From Herminiimonas sp. KBW02 (GTDB taxonomy: Bacteria > Pseudomonadota > Gammaproteobacteria > Burkholderiales > Burkholderiaceae_D): 64,000 nt of DNA. The notes beneath the pieces are model-generated. The model was not told the DNA's origin. It made no database searches and worked only from the letters and a program-made list of their open reading frames with translations. Of this stretch, positions 27,408 to 36,587 are shown in pieces. The position numbers were made by a program, and so were the translations under genes. Numbering within the stretch: the first letter of the stretch is position 1; each line of letters begins with the position of its first letter. The DNA lies in the NCBI RefSeq assembly GCF_003852535.1, contig NZ_QAJP01000004.1, forward strand, positions 916,719-980,718, written 5' to 3'.

Positions 27408-27752
27408 TCATGCGATCTTGTCATCAATCAGCAGCAAGGGCAACTTGTCTTTGACCTGCGCCCATTTCTCGTGTTCGGGCATGGGGTCTTTTTGTTTGCT
27501 GATGCGTTTCCAGTCAGGATGCTGTGATAGCTCACGATTCAATGCAACGAAGTGCTGCTGTTCCGGCGCCACCTCGGTCGCGCCGATAATGGCATTGACC
27601 GGACATTCAGGTACGCACACCGAGCAATCTATGCATTCATCCGGATTGATGGCCAGGAAGTTCGGACCTTCAAAAAAACAGTCCATCGGACAAACGACGA
27701 CACAATCAGTGTATTTACATTGAATACATGCTTCGGTAACGACAAACGGCAT
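27408..27752 (-). CDS. fdxA: Seven-iron ferredoxin FdxA
   Basis: 114 residues starting MPFVVTEACIQCKYTDCVVV, with the CxxCxxxxCxxxC cluster region (CIQCKYTDCVVVCP) and a second CIDCSVCVPECP, the pattern of 3Fe-4S/4Fe-4S bacterial ferredoxins. The C-terminal extension (EHEKWAQVKDKLPLLL) is typical of FdxA. It is a cytoplasmic electron carrier. Its closeness to fnr is common in Burkholderiales, but I see no FNR box in front of it. Confidence 0.93.
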   Translation of the reverse strand: MPFVVTEACIQCKYTDCVVVCPMDCFFEGPNFLAINPDECIDCSVCVPECPVNAIIGATEVAPEQQHFVALNRELSQHPDWKRISKQKDPMPEHEKWAQVKDKLPLLLIDDKIA

Positions 27753-27867
27753 TTGCTGCTTTCATTTCTACGCTCAGATACGACATTGTAAACGGTCGAG
27801 GCAAATTTGCCCCTAAAGGGGGAAATTGATGATGTAGAAGCAGGTGAGTGATGCCGCTGTGGCAGTC

Positions 27868-28197
27868 TTAAATCGAGCGCTCTTGCGAGACCAGTTTGAG
27901 GCCGACGATGCCGGCGAGGATGAGACCAAAGCAGCACATGCGCAGCAAGCCCTTGTCTTCATCCAGCACCGTGATGCCGTAGATCGCCGTGCCGAGTGCG
28001 CCTATGCCTACCCACACTGCATAAGCGGTGCCGATAGGAATCGTGCGTGTGGCCAGCGACAGGAAGTACATGCTGAGGCCGATAAAGAATATACAGAACA
28101 GGCTGGGCCCGAGTCTGGTAAAGCCATCCGTTCTGGGCATGGCTGCGGCATAAAAAATTTCGCACAGACCCGCCAGTATTAAATACAACCATCCCAT
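27868..28197 (-). CDS. sugE: SMR-family transporter (SugE/Gdx-like)
   Basis: 109 residues, four membrane helices. The essential glutamate is in helix 1 (LILAGLCEIFYAAAMP), with the conserved IPIGTAYAVWVGIGALG motif in helix 3. SugE-type SMR proteins export guanidinium or quaternary ammonium ions as dual-topology dimers; which substrate applies here is not decidable. It lies 40 bp downstream of the BASS/ACR3-like permease on the same strand and is probably cotranscribed with it. Confidence 0.88.
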   Translation of the reverse strand: MGWLYLILAGLCEIFYAAAMPRTDGFTRLGPSLFCIFFIGLSMYFLSLATRTIPIGTAYAVWVGIGALGTAIYGITVLDEDKGLLRMCCFGLILAGIVGLKLVSQERSI

Positions 28198-28237
28198 CAG
28201 GCAGCCTTTTTCAAATTGAATGCAGATAAAGTCAGTT

Positions 28238-29200
28238 TCATTCCTGTCCCCAGCGAGCGATTACGCGCACATAAACGAGTTCACTGATCAATTCCACCAG
28301 CGTCTGCGCCACGATGATGGCAGGTAGCACTGGTATCGCGCCGGGAACGGCCAATGCCAGCGGCAGAACCACCAGTGAATTGCGCGTGGCTGAACTGAAG
28401 GCGACCGCTCTGGACGAGGCGGAAGCCAGTTTTGCCTTGCGCGCGATCCACCAGCCGCAAATTGGTGCGAGTACGGCATAGGTTACATACAGCGGCAATA
28501 CCTGGCGTACCGATGCAAGGGCTGTGCCTAGTTGTGGCAGTACCGCGATGATGACGATGATCAGTACCAGTGCGGTGGCCGGAACCGGAGTCAGGCCCAG
28601 ATAGCTGCTGATGGCTTTGCCGGTGCGGCTGCGCTGGGCAAATAATTGGGTGATCCCGGCCAGAAACAGCGGCACGGCGATCAGCCAGACGAAGGCATGG
28701 ACGAAAGGACCTGCTTCTATATAGTTGGCGACTTCCGCGCCCAGCATCAGGCTCAGGTAAAGCGGCAGCATCAGCATCTGGGCGATCAGCAGCATGGGTG
28801 TGGACGCGAGCAGCAGCCTGGCATCGGCGCGGCCGAGGTGGGCGAAGGTGACCACGTAATCGATACAAGGTGCCAGCAAGACCAGCATCACGCCCAGACG
28901 CAACATCGGATCGTCAAGGAAAACCCCAACCAGCGTGAACACCAGCAGCGGGATGACGATGAAATTTGAAATCAACAGCGCAGCCATGAAACGCAGCTGT
29001 TTGAGTGCCTGGCCCAGCTCGACCAATGGCACTTGCAGGAAGGTGACGTAGAGCATGAACGCCAGCGCCGGATTGATGGCAGCCTCGGCCGCAGTAGTGC
29101 CGGGGATCAGCATGGCAGCGATTGCCGCGATGACAACTGCCGCAAAGTAGATTGCGACTTGCCTTTCCTCCAGCTGCGACCTTATGTTTTCGACATTCAT
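28238..29200 (-). CDS. Arsenite/bile-acid-sodium-symporter (BASS/ACR3-like) permease
   Basis: 320 residues with about ten membrane helices. The sequence carries the ACR3/BASS-type segment LLAPCIDYVVTFAHLGRAD and, near the end, SRAVAFSSATRNSLVVLPLALAV. A cysteine in the APCIDY motif matches the arsenite-transport cysteine of Acr3 proteins, but no ars genes are nearby, so substrate is open. The ATG at 29200 (MNVENIRSQLEER) is the true start; the open frame continues for 480 codons antisense to the ycaO gene and is a shadow there. Confidence 0.85.
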   Translation of the reverse strand: MNVENIRSQLEERQVAIYFAAVVIAAIAAMLIPGTTAAEAAINPALAFMLYVTFLQVPLVELGQALKQLRFMAALLISNFIVIPLLVFTLVGVFLDDPMLRLGVMLVLLAPCIDYVVTFAHLGRADARLLLASTPMLLIAQMLMLPLYLSLMLGAEVANYIEAGPFVHAFVWLIAVPLFLAGITQLFAQRSRTGKAISSYLGLTPVPATALVLIIVIIAVLPQLGTALASVRQVLPLYVTYAVLAPICGWWIARKAKLASASSRAVAFSSATRNSLVVLPLALAVPGAIPVLPAIIVAQTLVELISELVYVRVIARWGQE

Positions 29201-29377
29201 TCTTGCTATCCGTCTTTGAAGAAACGCAATTTTCAACGGGATAGGTGTTCTGTGCAATGCCGGATTTGTACGCAGGATGACGTGCGTGCTGCGCTGCCTG
29301 GCAGGAGCGCTCGTGTTAAAGTGTCGCCGCCAGAGCGCCGAGCGCTTCATATCAAGCATCATTTTTGGAATTCCCCC

Positions 29378-31579
29378 ATGGAAATTAAGGTCAACTTTCT
29401 CGATAAGCTTCGTCTGGAAGCCAAATTCGATGATTTTACGGTGATCGCCGATCAACCCATACGCTACAAGGGCGACGGTTCCGCACCCGGCCCATTCGAT
29501 TATTTCCTGGCTTCGTCTGCCTTGTGCGCGGCGTATTTCGTCAAGTTGTACTGCAATACGCGCAATATCCCGACCGAGAACATTCGTCTGTCGCAAAACA
29601 ATATTGTTGATCCGGAAGATCGCTACAAACAAATCTTCAAGATCCAGGTTGAGCTCCCGGCAGACCTGCCGGATGTAGATCGCCGCGGCATCTTGCGCTC
29701 GATCGAGCGCTGCACGGTAAAGAAAGTAGTGCAGGCAGGCCCTGATTTCGTGATCGAGGAAGTAGACAACCTGGATGCCGATGCGCAGGCTCTGTTGACG
29801 CTGGCACCGGCTGCTGATGCGCACACTTATATCGCAGGCAAGGATTTGCCACTGGAACAAACCATTGCGAATATGTCCAGTCTGCTGGCCGGACTGGGCA
29901 TCAAGATAGAAATCGCTTCCTGGCGCAACATCGTGCCGAATGTGTGGTCGCTGCATATCCGCGATGCGCATTCGCCGATGTGTTTCACCAATGGCAAAGG
30001 CGCGACCAAGGAAAGCGCGCTGGCTTCGGCGCTCGGCGAGTACATCGAACGCCTGAGCAACAACCATTTCTATGCCGGTACCTACTGGGGTGAAGCGCTC
30101 GGCTATGCGGAATTCGTTCATTATCCGAACGAGCGCTGGTTCAAACCGGGCCGTAAAGATGCGCTGCCCGCCGACATCCTCGATGAATACAGCCGGGCTA
30201 TCTATGATCCGGATGGCGAATTGCGTGGCTCGCATCTGATCGATACCAATTCCGGCAACGTCGAGCGCGGCATCTGTTCGCTGCCGTTTGTGCGGCAATC
30301 GGATGGTGCAACCGTGTACTTCCCGTCCAACCTGGTGGAGAACCTGTACGCCAGCAATGGCATGAGTGCAGGGAATACGCTGGTGGAAGCGCAAGTGCAA
30401 TGCTTGTCTGAAATCTTTGAGCGCGCCGTCAAACGCGAAATTCTCGAAGGCGAAATCGCCTTGCCGGACGTGCCGCAGGATGTACTGGCGAAATATCCGG
30501 GCATAGTGGCAGGGATCAAAGGCCTGGAAGAGCAGGGCTTTCCGGTATTGGTGAAAGATGCATCGCTGGGCGGTACTTATCCCGTCATGTGCGTGACGCT
30601 GATGAACCCACGCACCGGCGGTGTATTTGCCTCGTTCGGTGCGCATCCCAGCCTGGAAGTCGCACTGGAGCGCAGCCTGACGGAGCTGATGCAGGGCCGC
30701 AGCTTTGAAGGCCTAAACGACTTGCCGCGTCCTACCTTCGCCAGCAATGCCGTGACCGAGCCGTATAACTTCGTTGAACACTTCATTGATTCCAGCGGCG
30801 TGGTGTCATGGCGCTTCTTCAGTGCCAAGGCTGACTATGAATTCGTCGAATGGGATTTCTCAGGGCAGGGCGAGAACTCGAATGCGGAAGAAGCCGCGAT
30901 GCTGTTTGGCATACTCGAGGGCATGGGCAAGGAAGTGTATACGGCTGTGTACGATCAGCTGGGCGCAACTGCCTGCCGCATACTGGTGCCGGGTTACTCC
31001 GAAGTCTACCCGGTAGAAGATTTGATCTGGGATAACACCAACAAATCGCTGCTGTTCCGCGCCGATATCCTTAACCTGCATACACTCGACAAGAAGAAGC
31101 TGGCAGCACTACTGGATCGCCTGGAAAACAATGAGCTGGATGAGTACTCTGACATTGCCACCCTGATCGGCGTTGAATTTGACGAGAACACAGACTGGGG
31201 CCAGCTGACCGTGCTCGAACTGAAGCTATTGATCAATCTGGCGCTGAAGAAGTTCGAAGACGCGCATGATCTGGTGGGCGCATTCCTGCAATACAACGAC
31301 AACACGGTAGAGCGCGGCTTGTTCTACCAGGCGCTGAACGTGGTGCTGGAAGTCGTGCTGGATGACGATCTGGAGCTGGAAGACTACGAGGTCAACTTCC
31401 GTCGCATGTTTGGCAATGCACGCATGGATGCGGTGCTGGGCTCGGTCGATGGCAGCGTGCGTTTCTATGGATTAACGCCTACTAACATGCAACTGGACGG
31501 TCTGGACAGGCATCATCGTCTCATGGATAGCTACCGGAAATTGCATCAGGCACGTGCCAGGGCAGCGGCATCCAGCTAA
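29378..31579 (+). CDS. ycaO: OsmC-YcaO fusion protein
   Basis: 733 residues. Residues 1 to about 135 form an OsmC-like domain with the two redox cysteines (ASSALCAAYFV and SIERCTVKKVV). Residues from about 150 on match E. coli YcaO throughout: FTNGKGATKESALASALGEY, RGICSLPF, NGMSAGNT, the ATP-binding SEIFERAVKR, ASFGAHP, and ACRILVPG. The C-terminus lacks the proline-rich end of azoline cyclodehydratases. E. coli YcaO (586 residues, no OsmC part) assists RimO in ribosomal protein S12 methylthiolation. The OsmC fusion hints at a thiol or persulfide handling step. Confidence 0.9.
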   Translation: MEIKVNFLDKLRLEAKFDDFTVIADQPIRYKGDGSAPGPFDYFLASSALCAAYFVKLYCNTRNIPTENIRLSQNNIVDPEDRYKQIFKIQVELPADLPDVDRRGILRSIERCTVKKVVQAGPDFVIEEVDNLDADAQALLTLAPAADAHTYIAGKDLPLEQTIANMSSLLAGLGIKIEIASWRNIVPNVWSLHIRDAHSPMCFTNGKGATKESALASALGEYIERLSNNHFYAGTYWGEALGYAEFVHYPNERWFKPGRKDALPADILDEYSRAIYDPDGELRGSHLIDTNSGNVERGICSLPFVRQSDGATVYFPSNLVENLYASNGMSAGNTLVEAQVQCLSEIFERAVKREILEGEIALPDVPQDVLAKYPGIVAGIKGLEEQGFPVLVKDASLGGTYPVMCVTLMNPRTGGVFASFGAHPSLEVALERSLTELMQGRSFEGLNDLPRPTFASNAVTEPYNFVEHFIDSSGVVSWRFFSAKADYEFVEWDFSGQGENSNAEEAAMLFGILEGMGKEVYTAVYDQLGATACRILVPGYSEVYPVEDLIWDNTNKSLLFRADILNLHTLDKKKLAALLDRLENNELDEYSDIATLIGVEFDENTDWGQLTVLELKLLINLALKKFEDAHDLVGAFLQYNDNTVERGLFYQALNVVLEVVLDDDLELEDYEVNFRRMFGNARMDAVLGSVDGSVRFYGLTPTNMQLDGLDRHHRLMDSYRKLHQARARAAASS

Positions 31580-31603
31580 ACATCGCTATATATAGATGGC
31601 TAC

Positions 31604-31629
31604 AAAGCACCCTGATCGGGTGCTTTTTT
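31604..31629 (+). terminator. Intrinsic terminator of ycaO
   Basis: AAAGCACCC / GGGTGCTTT, a 9-bp stem with loop TGATC that runs into a T tract. It lies 25 bp after the ycaO stop. Confidence 0.9.
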
Positions 31630-31661
31630 TATTGCCCGTCACTTGTTCAAACCTCATGTTT

Positions 31662-31703
31662 GATTACTGCATGTAATCGCTTGATAAGCAGAAGTTATCA
31701 AGC
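31662..31703. repeat. Two adjacent inverted repeats
   Basis: GATTAC-TGCAT-GTAATC (31662-31678) abuts GCTTGATAA-GCAGAAG-TTATCAAGC (31679-31703). Both are perfect. They lie in the 263-bp gap before the binding-protein gene at 31843 and may be an operator or RNA leader hairpins. No known motif matched. Confidence 0.5.
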
Positions 31704-31842
31704 ATCTCGCTATCTGAAATTTCTTCATTTTTGCGCATCAATTCCTTGCGTAGTGAAGGTCAACGCTATATCCTTCCGTGCATATCGAATCGTGCAGGCT
31801 CAAATGCATCTTTCGTTACCACCGAAAATTTTTGTTTAAAGA

Positions 31843-32754
31843 ATGAACGACATGAAAGAACTTCGTATTCTCGCTGATGCTTGTTTCTCGGCACAGGTAG
31901 GTCAGGCACTGAAGCGTTTTAACGCAAGCCACCCGGAAATACAGGCAGTAGTCAGCATTGCTGGTGCAAAAGACTGCCTGCAACAACTGAAAACAGGCGA
32001 TGTGTACGATCTGGCGATTCTGGCAGATAGCGGCGTGGCCGCTGCGATGATGCCGGACCATACAGACGGCTATTACGTCTTTGCCGGTAACAGCATGGTG
32101 CTGGCTTATGCACCAGGAAAGATACTAAATGCGAAGAACTGGCGTGAAAAGCTGAGCGATCCGAAAGTATCGATCTCCCACCTGGAACCAAATGCACACT
32201 CGGTTGGGTATGCCGCGCTGATGGCGTGCATGCTGGCTGACAGCGTGGCACCGGGCATGTCGTGCACCTTGTTGAACCACCCAGGCCGTAAAGTAGTGGC
32301 AGCCGATGCGGAAGTGACTGACTATGCATTCGCTTACCGTACGGAGTGCATCGCAAAAAAGATATCGTACGCATCCTTGCCAGACACGATGGACCTTTCT
32401 AATCCGGCATTCAATGCGCATTATTCGACTGCAAAGCATGACCTGACTGGCGATGGAAAAAACATCGTGCAGGCCTCCGCCATCTCGCATGCAGTAACGA
32501 TTCCGCTGGCAGCCAAAGAACCAGAAGCGGCGCGTGATTTCATCGAGATCTTCCTGGAGCACAATTTCACCGCGCAAGGCTTCCAGCCACGCAGCGAAAT
32601 CGTCGGCAAATCGCCGCGCAGAATACATGCGGCGCTGGAAGTCCGTAAGCCACCGCGCGTACAAAGCGCCAACTACGAAGACGAAGCAGATGTCCATCTG
32701 CTGCAAAGAGCGCGCTTGCTTCATCGTCAGCAGCCTGCCGCAGAAGCAGGTTAA
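31843..32754 (+). CDS. Molybdate/tungstate-type substrate-binding protein lacking a signal peptide
   Basis: 303 residues resembling the ModA/WtpA class of periplasmic binding proteins: LRILADACFSAQVGQALKRF, YDLAILADSGVAAAMMP, SMVLAYAP, LEPNAHSVGYAALMACML, TDYAFAYRTECIAKK, and a C-terminal AISHAVTIPLAAKEPEAARDF. The N-terminus (MNDMKELRILADACF) goes straight into the first beta strand, with no secretion signal and no upstream in-frame extension carrying one. It may act in the cytoplasm as a binding or sensory protein. No ABC permease or ATPase is adjacent. Confidence 0.7.
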   Translation: MNDMKELRILADACFSAQVGQALKRFNASHPEIQAVVSIAGAKDCLQQLKTGDVYDLAILADSGVAAAMMPDHTDGYYVFAGNSMVLAYAPGKILNAKNWREKLSDPKVSISHLEPNAHSVGYAALMACMLADSVAPGMSCTLLNHPGRKVVAADAEVTDYAFAYRTECIAKKISYASLPDTMDLSNPAFNAHYSTAKHDLTGDGKNIVQASAISHAVTIPLAAKEPEAARDFIEIFLEHNFTAQGFQPRSEIVGKSPRRIHAALEVRKPPRVQSANYEDEADVHLLQRARLLHRQQPAAEAG

Positions 32755-32787
32755 CATTCCGGCTTTCGGGCCAGCAGTTTCTTTGAA

Positions 32788-33021
32788 ATGATTCTTCGTC
32801 GTGCGCGAGAAACAGACTTCGGCGCCATGCTGCCTATTTTTCAAAAGGTCCTGGCGCCGGGTGTGAGTGATGTCTTCGCTGCAGATATCCGTTACGACGA
32901 TGCATGCACATACTGGTTTGCATCCGGAGTGAGGTCTTACGTTGCAGAAAACGACGGACACATCATCGGCATGTACAAATTGATCGCCAATCAGCGCGAT
33001 CTCGGTTCGCACTTCGTGTAG
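32788..33021 (+). pseudogene. GNAT acetyltransferase remnant (N-terminal part only)
   Basis: 77 residues matching only the first half of a GNAT domain: MILRRARETDFGAMLPIFQKVL, then VRSYVAENDGHIIGMYKLIANQRDLGSH. A stop follows where the acetyl-CoA-binding strand-helix should begin. I do not find the missing part in another frame downstream, so this looks like a deletion rather than a simple frameshift. Probably nonfunctional. Confidence 0.6.
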
Positions 33022-33125
33022 GTTGTTGTTCACTGACCACAGCTGCAAACATTCCATCTCCCTCTATAGCGATGTTGCTGCCTTTGTTCCGGCAGAAGGA
33101 AAACGCTCGTCTGCTTAAAGATCAT

Positions 33126-33154
33126 TTGCGACACCTTTGCATAAAAATTATAAT
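33126..33154 (+). promoter_or_regulatory. Sigma-70 promoter of the TonB receptor operon
   Basis: TTGCGA (33126-33131), a 17-bp spacer and a perfect TATAAT (33149-33154) form a strong promoter. The -10 element lies inside the Fur box, so Fur binding would block RNA polymerase. Confidence 0.72.
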
Positions 33155-33167
33155 GAGAATCATTTTC
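33149..33167 (+). promoter_or_regulatory. Fur box
   Basis: The 19-mer beginning TATAATGAGAATCATTTTC matches the Fur consensus at 16 of 19 positions. It predicts iron repression of the receptor operon that starts at 33235. Confidence 0.85.
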
Positions 33168-33234
33168 ATTTATTTGCAGCTGTTTCCAGCATTCAGCATC
33201 CGCTTCTCTCCCTTCAAGAACAAAGGAAACATCG

Positions 33235-35442
33235 ATGGCTGTCCATCTCAATCTTCAGGATTTTTTCAAACCGACTTTACTGGTGTGTGCCTTGCAGGCA
33301 GCGCTCCCATTCTTCGTTAATGCAGCGCATGCACAGACTGCGCAAGCACCGACTACTACGCAGCTGGAAGCGATCACGGTGACATCGAGTGCCGACGCAT
33401 CGGCGGAAGGTTTGTCGAAAGCGTATGCAGGCGGGCAGGTAGCACGCGGCGGGCGCGCTGGTATTTTGGGTACGCAGGACAATATGGATACGCCGTTCTC
33501 CATTACCAGTTATACCAATGAACTGATACAGAATCAGCAGGCGCGTAGCGTCGCGGACGTGGTGCAAAATGATCCCTCCGTGCGAGTAGCACGCGGTTTC
33601 GGAAATTTTCAGGAGTTATACGTCATTCGGGGTTTTCCTGTTTATTCAGATGACATTGCCTACAACGGCTTGTATGGAATGTTGCCACGTCAGTTTGTGG
33701 CTACTGAGCTGGTCGAGCGAGTAGAAGTTTTCCGTGGCGCAAACACCTTCCTCAATGGTGCGGCACCGGGTGGTAGCGGTATCGGTGGGGCAATTAATCT
33801 GATGCCTAAACGCGCGACGAACGAACCGTTGACACAATTCACCGCAGGTATAGAAAGTGGTGGGCAAGCGTACGGTGCGGTCGATATAGCGCGCCGCTTT
33901 GGTCCTGATCAAAGTACAGGTGTTCGCTTCAACGCAGCGCGTCGTGATGGTGAAACATCGGTGAAAAACGAGAATCGTGAGCTTAGCGTTTTGGCTATCG
34001 GTCTCGATTGGCGTGGTCGTAATGCGCGCTTGTCGGCAGATATCGGTTATCAAAACCATCGCATTGATCAGCCTCGTCCGAGCGTAACGCCGAATGGTGG
34101 TATCCCGCGTGCGCCAGATGCTTCCAGCAACTTTGCTCAACCTTGGACTTACTCGAAGGAGAAGGATACTTTCGGTACCTTGCGTGGCGAATTTGACCTG
34201 AGCGATACCGTAACAGTCTGGGCGGCCGCAGGTGTGCGAAAAGGAGATGAGTCCAATGTATTGGCCAACCCGAGATCTGACGCAAACGGCGTTACCTCCA
34301 CGTATCGCTTTGATAATGTACGTGAAGAAACAGCAAAAACCGGAGAGATAGGTATACGTGCCAAAGTCGTCATCGGCGCAGTAAAACACAATTTGGTCGC
34401 TTCCGCTTCTATATTCTCGCTGGAGAAAAAGAATGCGTACGCATTCTCTGATTTCGCTGGTTTTGCGGGCAATTTGTACAACCCGTTTCCGGTAGCTGCG
34501 CCTCCTGCTACGGCATCGGTCGGTGGGAATTTGAACAACCCGTTGCTACAAGCAAAGACAAAAACTTCCAGTTTTGCGATTGCTGACACGATGTCCTTCG
34601 TTGATGACAGGGTATTGCTTACACTTGGTGCCCGGCATCAGAAAATCGAAAGCAGCTCCTTCGATTACAACACTGGTGCGCCGGATTTATCAAATTCAAA
34701 AAGCCGTCTGTCTCCTGTCGCAGGTCTTGTGTTCAAAGCTTCAGATAAAGTTTCCCTATATGGTAACTACATCGAAGCCTTGGTTGATGGCGGAAATGCA
34801 CCTTCAACCAGCCAGGGTGTGGCAATGCTGAATGTGGGAGCAGCATTGAATCCATATGTATCCAAGCAAAAAGAAGTCGGTGTTAAATATGACGGTGGTC
34901 GTTTTGGTGGAGCCTTGAGCTTGTTTATGACTGACCGTGCAACCGGTCGAGGTGTTAATCAAATTTATGTCATCGACGGCAAGCAAGAAAATAAAGGTAT
35001 CGAGTTGACCATGTATGGCGAGTTACAACGAGGCCTCCGTCTGCTGGGTGGGATAACCGCGCTGGATGCCAAGCAAGTGGCGACGGATGGCGGCTTTAGT
35101 GGCAAGAAAGCGATCGGCTCACCGGATACCCAGGCTAACGTGGGTGTCGAATGGGATGTGCCAAATCTAAAAGGACTGACACTTACCGGAAGAGCGCTGT
35201 ACACGAGTTCGCAGTACGCGAGCCAGGATAACTCCCTTAGCATCCCTTCGTGGACACGTTTGGACATAGGCGCGCGCTACCTGACGATGCTAGGTGGTAA
35301 ATTGGTTACCTTGCGTGCTCGTATTGATAATCTGACTGATCGCAATTACTGGGCGTCTGCCGGTGGTGCAAGTGCTACGGATAACTACCTTGTTCTGGGC
35401 GCTCCACGTACTGCCACCCTGACCGCTTCCGTCGACTTCTGA
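33235..35442 (+). CDS. TonB-dependent siderophore receptor
   Basis: 735 residues: a signal peptide ending in NAAHAQ, a TonB-box-like LEAITVTSS, a plug domain (DTPFSITSYTNELIQNQ, SVADVVQNDPSVRVARG, VIRGFPV, ELVERVEVFRGANTFLNG, GGAINLMPKR) and a 22-strand barrel ending NYLVLGAPRTATLTASVDF with terminal Phe. The plug pattern is that of the ferrichrome/catecholate siderophore receptor group (FcuA/FhuA-like). It imports an iron-siderophore of unknown identity. A Fur box and promoter precede it. Its TGA overlaps the next gene's ATG. Confidence 0.93.
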   Translation: MAVHLNLQDFFKPTLLVCALQAALPFFVNAAHAQTAQAPTTTQLEAITVTSSADASAEGLSKAYAGGQVARGGRAGILGTQDNMDTPFSITSYTNELIQNQQARSVADVVQNDPSVRVARGFGNFQELYVIRGFPVYSDDIAYNGLYGMLPRQFVATELVERVEVFRGANTFLNGAAPGGSGIGGAINLMPKRATNEPLTQFTAGIESGGQAYGAVDIARRFGPDQSTGVRFNAARRDGETSVKNENRELSVLAIGLDWRGRNARLSADIGYQNHRIDQPRPSVTPNGGIPRAPDASSNFAQPWTYSKEKDTFGTLRGEFDLSDTVTVWAAAGVRKGDESNVLANPRSDANGVTSTYRFDNVREETAKTGEIGIRAKVVIGAVKHNLVASASIFSLEKKNAYAFSDFAGFAGNLYNPFPVAAPPATASVGGNLNNPLLQAKTKTSSFAIADTMSFVDDRVLLTLGARHQKIESSSFDYNTGAPDLSNSKSRLSPVAGLVFKASDKVSLYGNYIEALVDGGNAPSTSQGVAMLNVGAALNPYVSKQKEVGVKYDGGRFGGALSLFMTDRATGRGVNQIYVIDGKQENKGIELTMYGELQRGLRLLGGITALDAKQVATDGGFSGKKAIGSPDTQANVGVEWDVPNLKGLTLTGRALYTSSQYASQDNSLSIPSWTRLDIGARYLTMLGGKLVTLRARIDNLTDRNYWASAGGASATDNYLVLGAPRTATLTASVDF

Positions 35443-36581
35443 TGACGGGTACCAAACTCAGGCGCTGGGCCTGGATCCATAAGTGGTCCAGCCTGGTATG
35501 TACAGTGTTCATGCTGCTGCTATGCGTGACCGGCTTGCCACTGATCTTCCATCACGAGATCGGGCATTTGCTCGGTACCGAGATAGAGGCGAAGGAGATG
35601 CCTGCGCATACGTCGCGCATCAGCATGGATCGCGTGATGGAGATTGCGCTGGCGCAGCATCCGGACAAGGTCGGCATGTTTGCCTCGCAGGAACCGGACG
35701 ATGATCGCATCTGGTTCGTGACGCTGGCGACAACGCCGACTTCTGAAGTGGATATGAAGCAGGTAGCGGTGGATGCGCGTACTGGCGAAGTGCTCGGACA
35801 GCCACCGTTAAGCAGTGGCTTTATGTACATCATGTTTTCGCTGCACGTGAATCTGTTTGCCGGTCTGGCCGGGATGCTGTTCCTCGGCTTCATGGGCATC
35901 TTGCTACTGGTGGCTATCGTGTCCGGTGTGGTGTTGTACGGACCATTCATGAAAAAGCTGGAGTTCGGCACGGTACGCGCTGAACGATCCAACCGTCTGA
36001 AATGGCTGGACCTGCATAATCTGCTCGGTATCGTGACGCTGTCATGGTTGCTGGTAGTCGGTGCGACAGGTGTGATCAATACCTGGGCTGATTTGCTGGT
36101 GAAGTACTGGCAGTTCGATCAGATGGCAGAGATGGTCGCGCCATACAAGGGCAAGCCGCCTTTGACTGAGCTCGGCTCATTGCAAAAAGCAGTGGATGCG
36201 GCGATCACGCTGGAGCCTGATATGAAGATGGGCTTCATCGCGTTCCCCGGTACCAGTTTTACCAGTCCGCATCATTACGGTATTTTCATGCGTGGAACGG
36301 AAGCGTTGACTTCGCGTTTGTTCAAGCCGGTACTGGTTGATGCGACTACCGGTGAGGTAACGGACAGCCGTACCTTGCCGTGGTATTTGACGGGTCTGTT
36401 GTTGTCGCAGCCTTTGCATTTCGGTGATTACGGTGGCCGTCCTATGCAAATCATGTGGGCGATACTCGACCTGATTTCCATTGTGGTACTAGGCAGTGGT
36501 TTGTATTTGTGGATAGTACGGCGCAAGACGAATGAGGCGCGCATGGAGAAGCTGATACAGGCGCATCAGTTAGAGACCTGA
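35442..36581 (+). CDS. PepSY-associated transmembrane protein, putative ferric-siderophore reductase
   Basis: 379 residues, four main membrane helices with PepSY-type periplasmic segments. Key parts: RRWAWIHKWSSLVCTVFMLLL, FMYIMFSLHVNLFAGLAGML, LKWLDLHNLLGIVTLSWLLV and QPLHFGDYGG, in which membrane histidines could ligate haem. Such proteins often sit beside TonB receptors and are thought to reduce imported ferric siderophores in the periplasm or membrane. Coupled to the receptor by an ATGA-type overlap and therefore under the same Fur control. Confidence 0.87.
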   Translation: MTGTKLRRWAWIHKWSSLVCTVFMLLLCVTGLPLIFHHEIGHLLGTEIEAKEMPAHTSRISMDRVMEIALAQHPDKVGMFASQEPDDDRIWFVTLATTPTSEVDMKQVAVDARTGEVLGQPPLSSGFMYIMFSLHVNLFAGLAGMLFLGFMGILLLVAIVSGVVLYGPFMKKLEFGTVRAERSNRLKWLDLHNLLGIVTLSWLLVVGATGVINTWADLLVKYWQFDQMAEMVAPYKGKPPLTELGSLQKAVDAAITLEPDMKMGFIAFPGTSFTSPHHYGIFMRGTEALTSRLFKPVLVDATTGEVTDSRTLPWYLTGLLLSQPLHFGDYGGRPMQIMWAILDLISIVVLGSGLYLWIVRRKTNEARMEKLIQAHQLET

Positions 36582-36587
36582 AAGAAT

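Noticed and set aside
29201-30646. Upstream half of the long minus-strand frame that ends as the BASS/ACR3-like permease
   Set aside because: This part is antisense to ycaO and has no permease-like sequence. The permease begins at the ATG at 29200.
32904-33320. Frameshifted continuation of the truncated GNAT gene
   Set aside because: The alternative frame does not encode the missing acetyl-CoA-binding motif, and it runs into the TonB receptor gene in the wrong frame.
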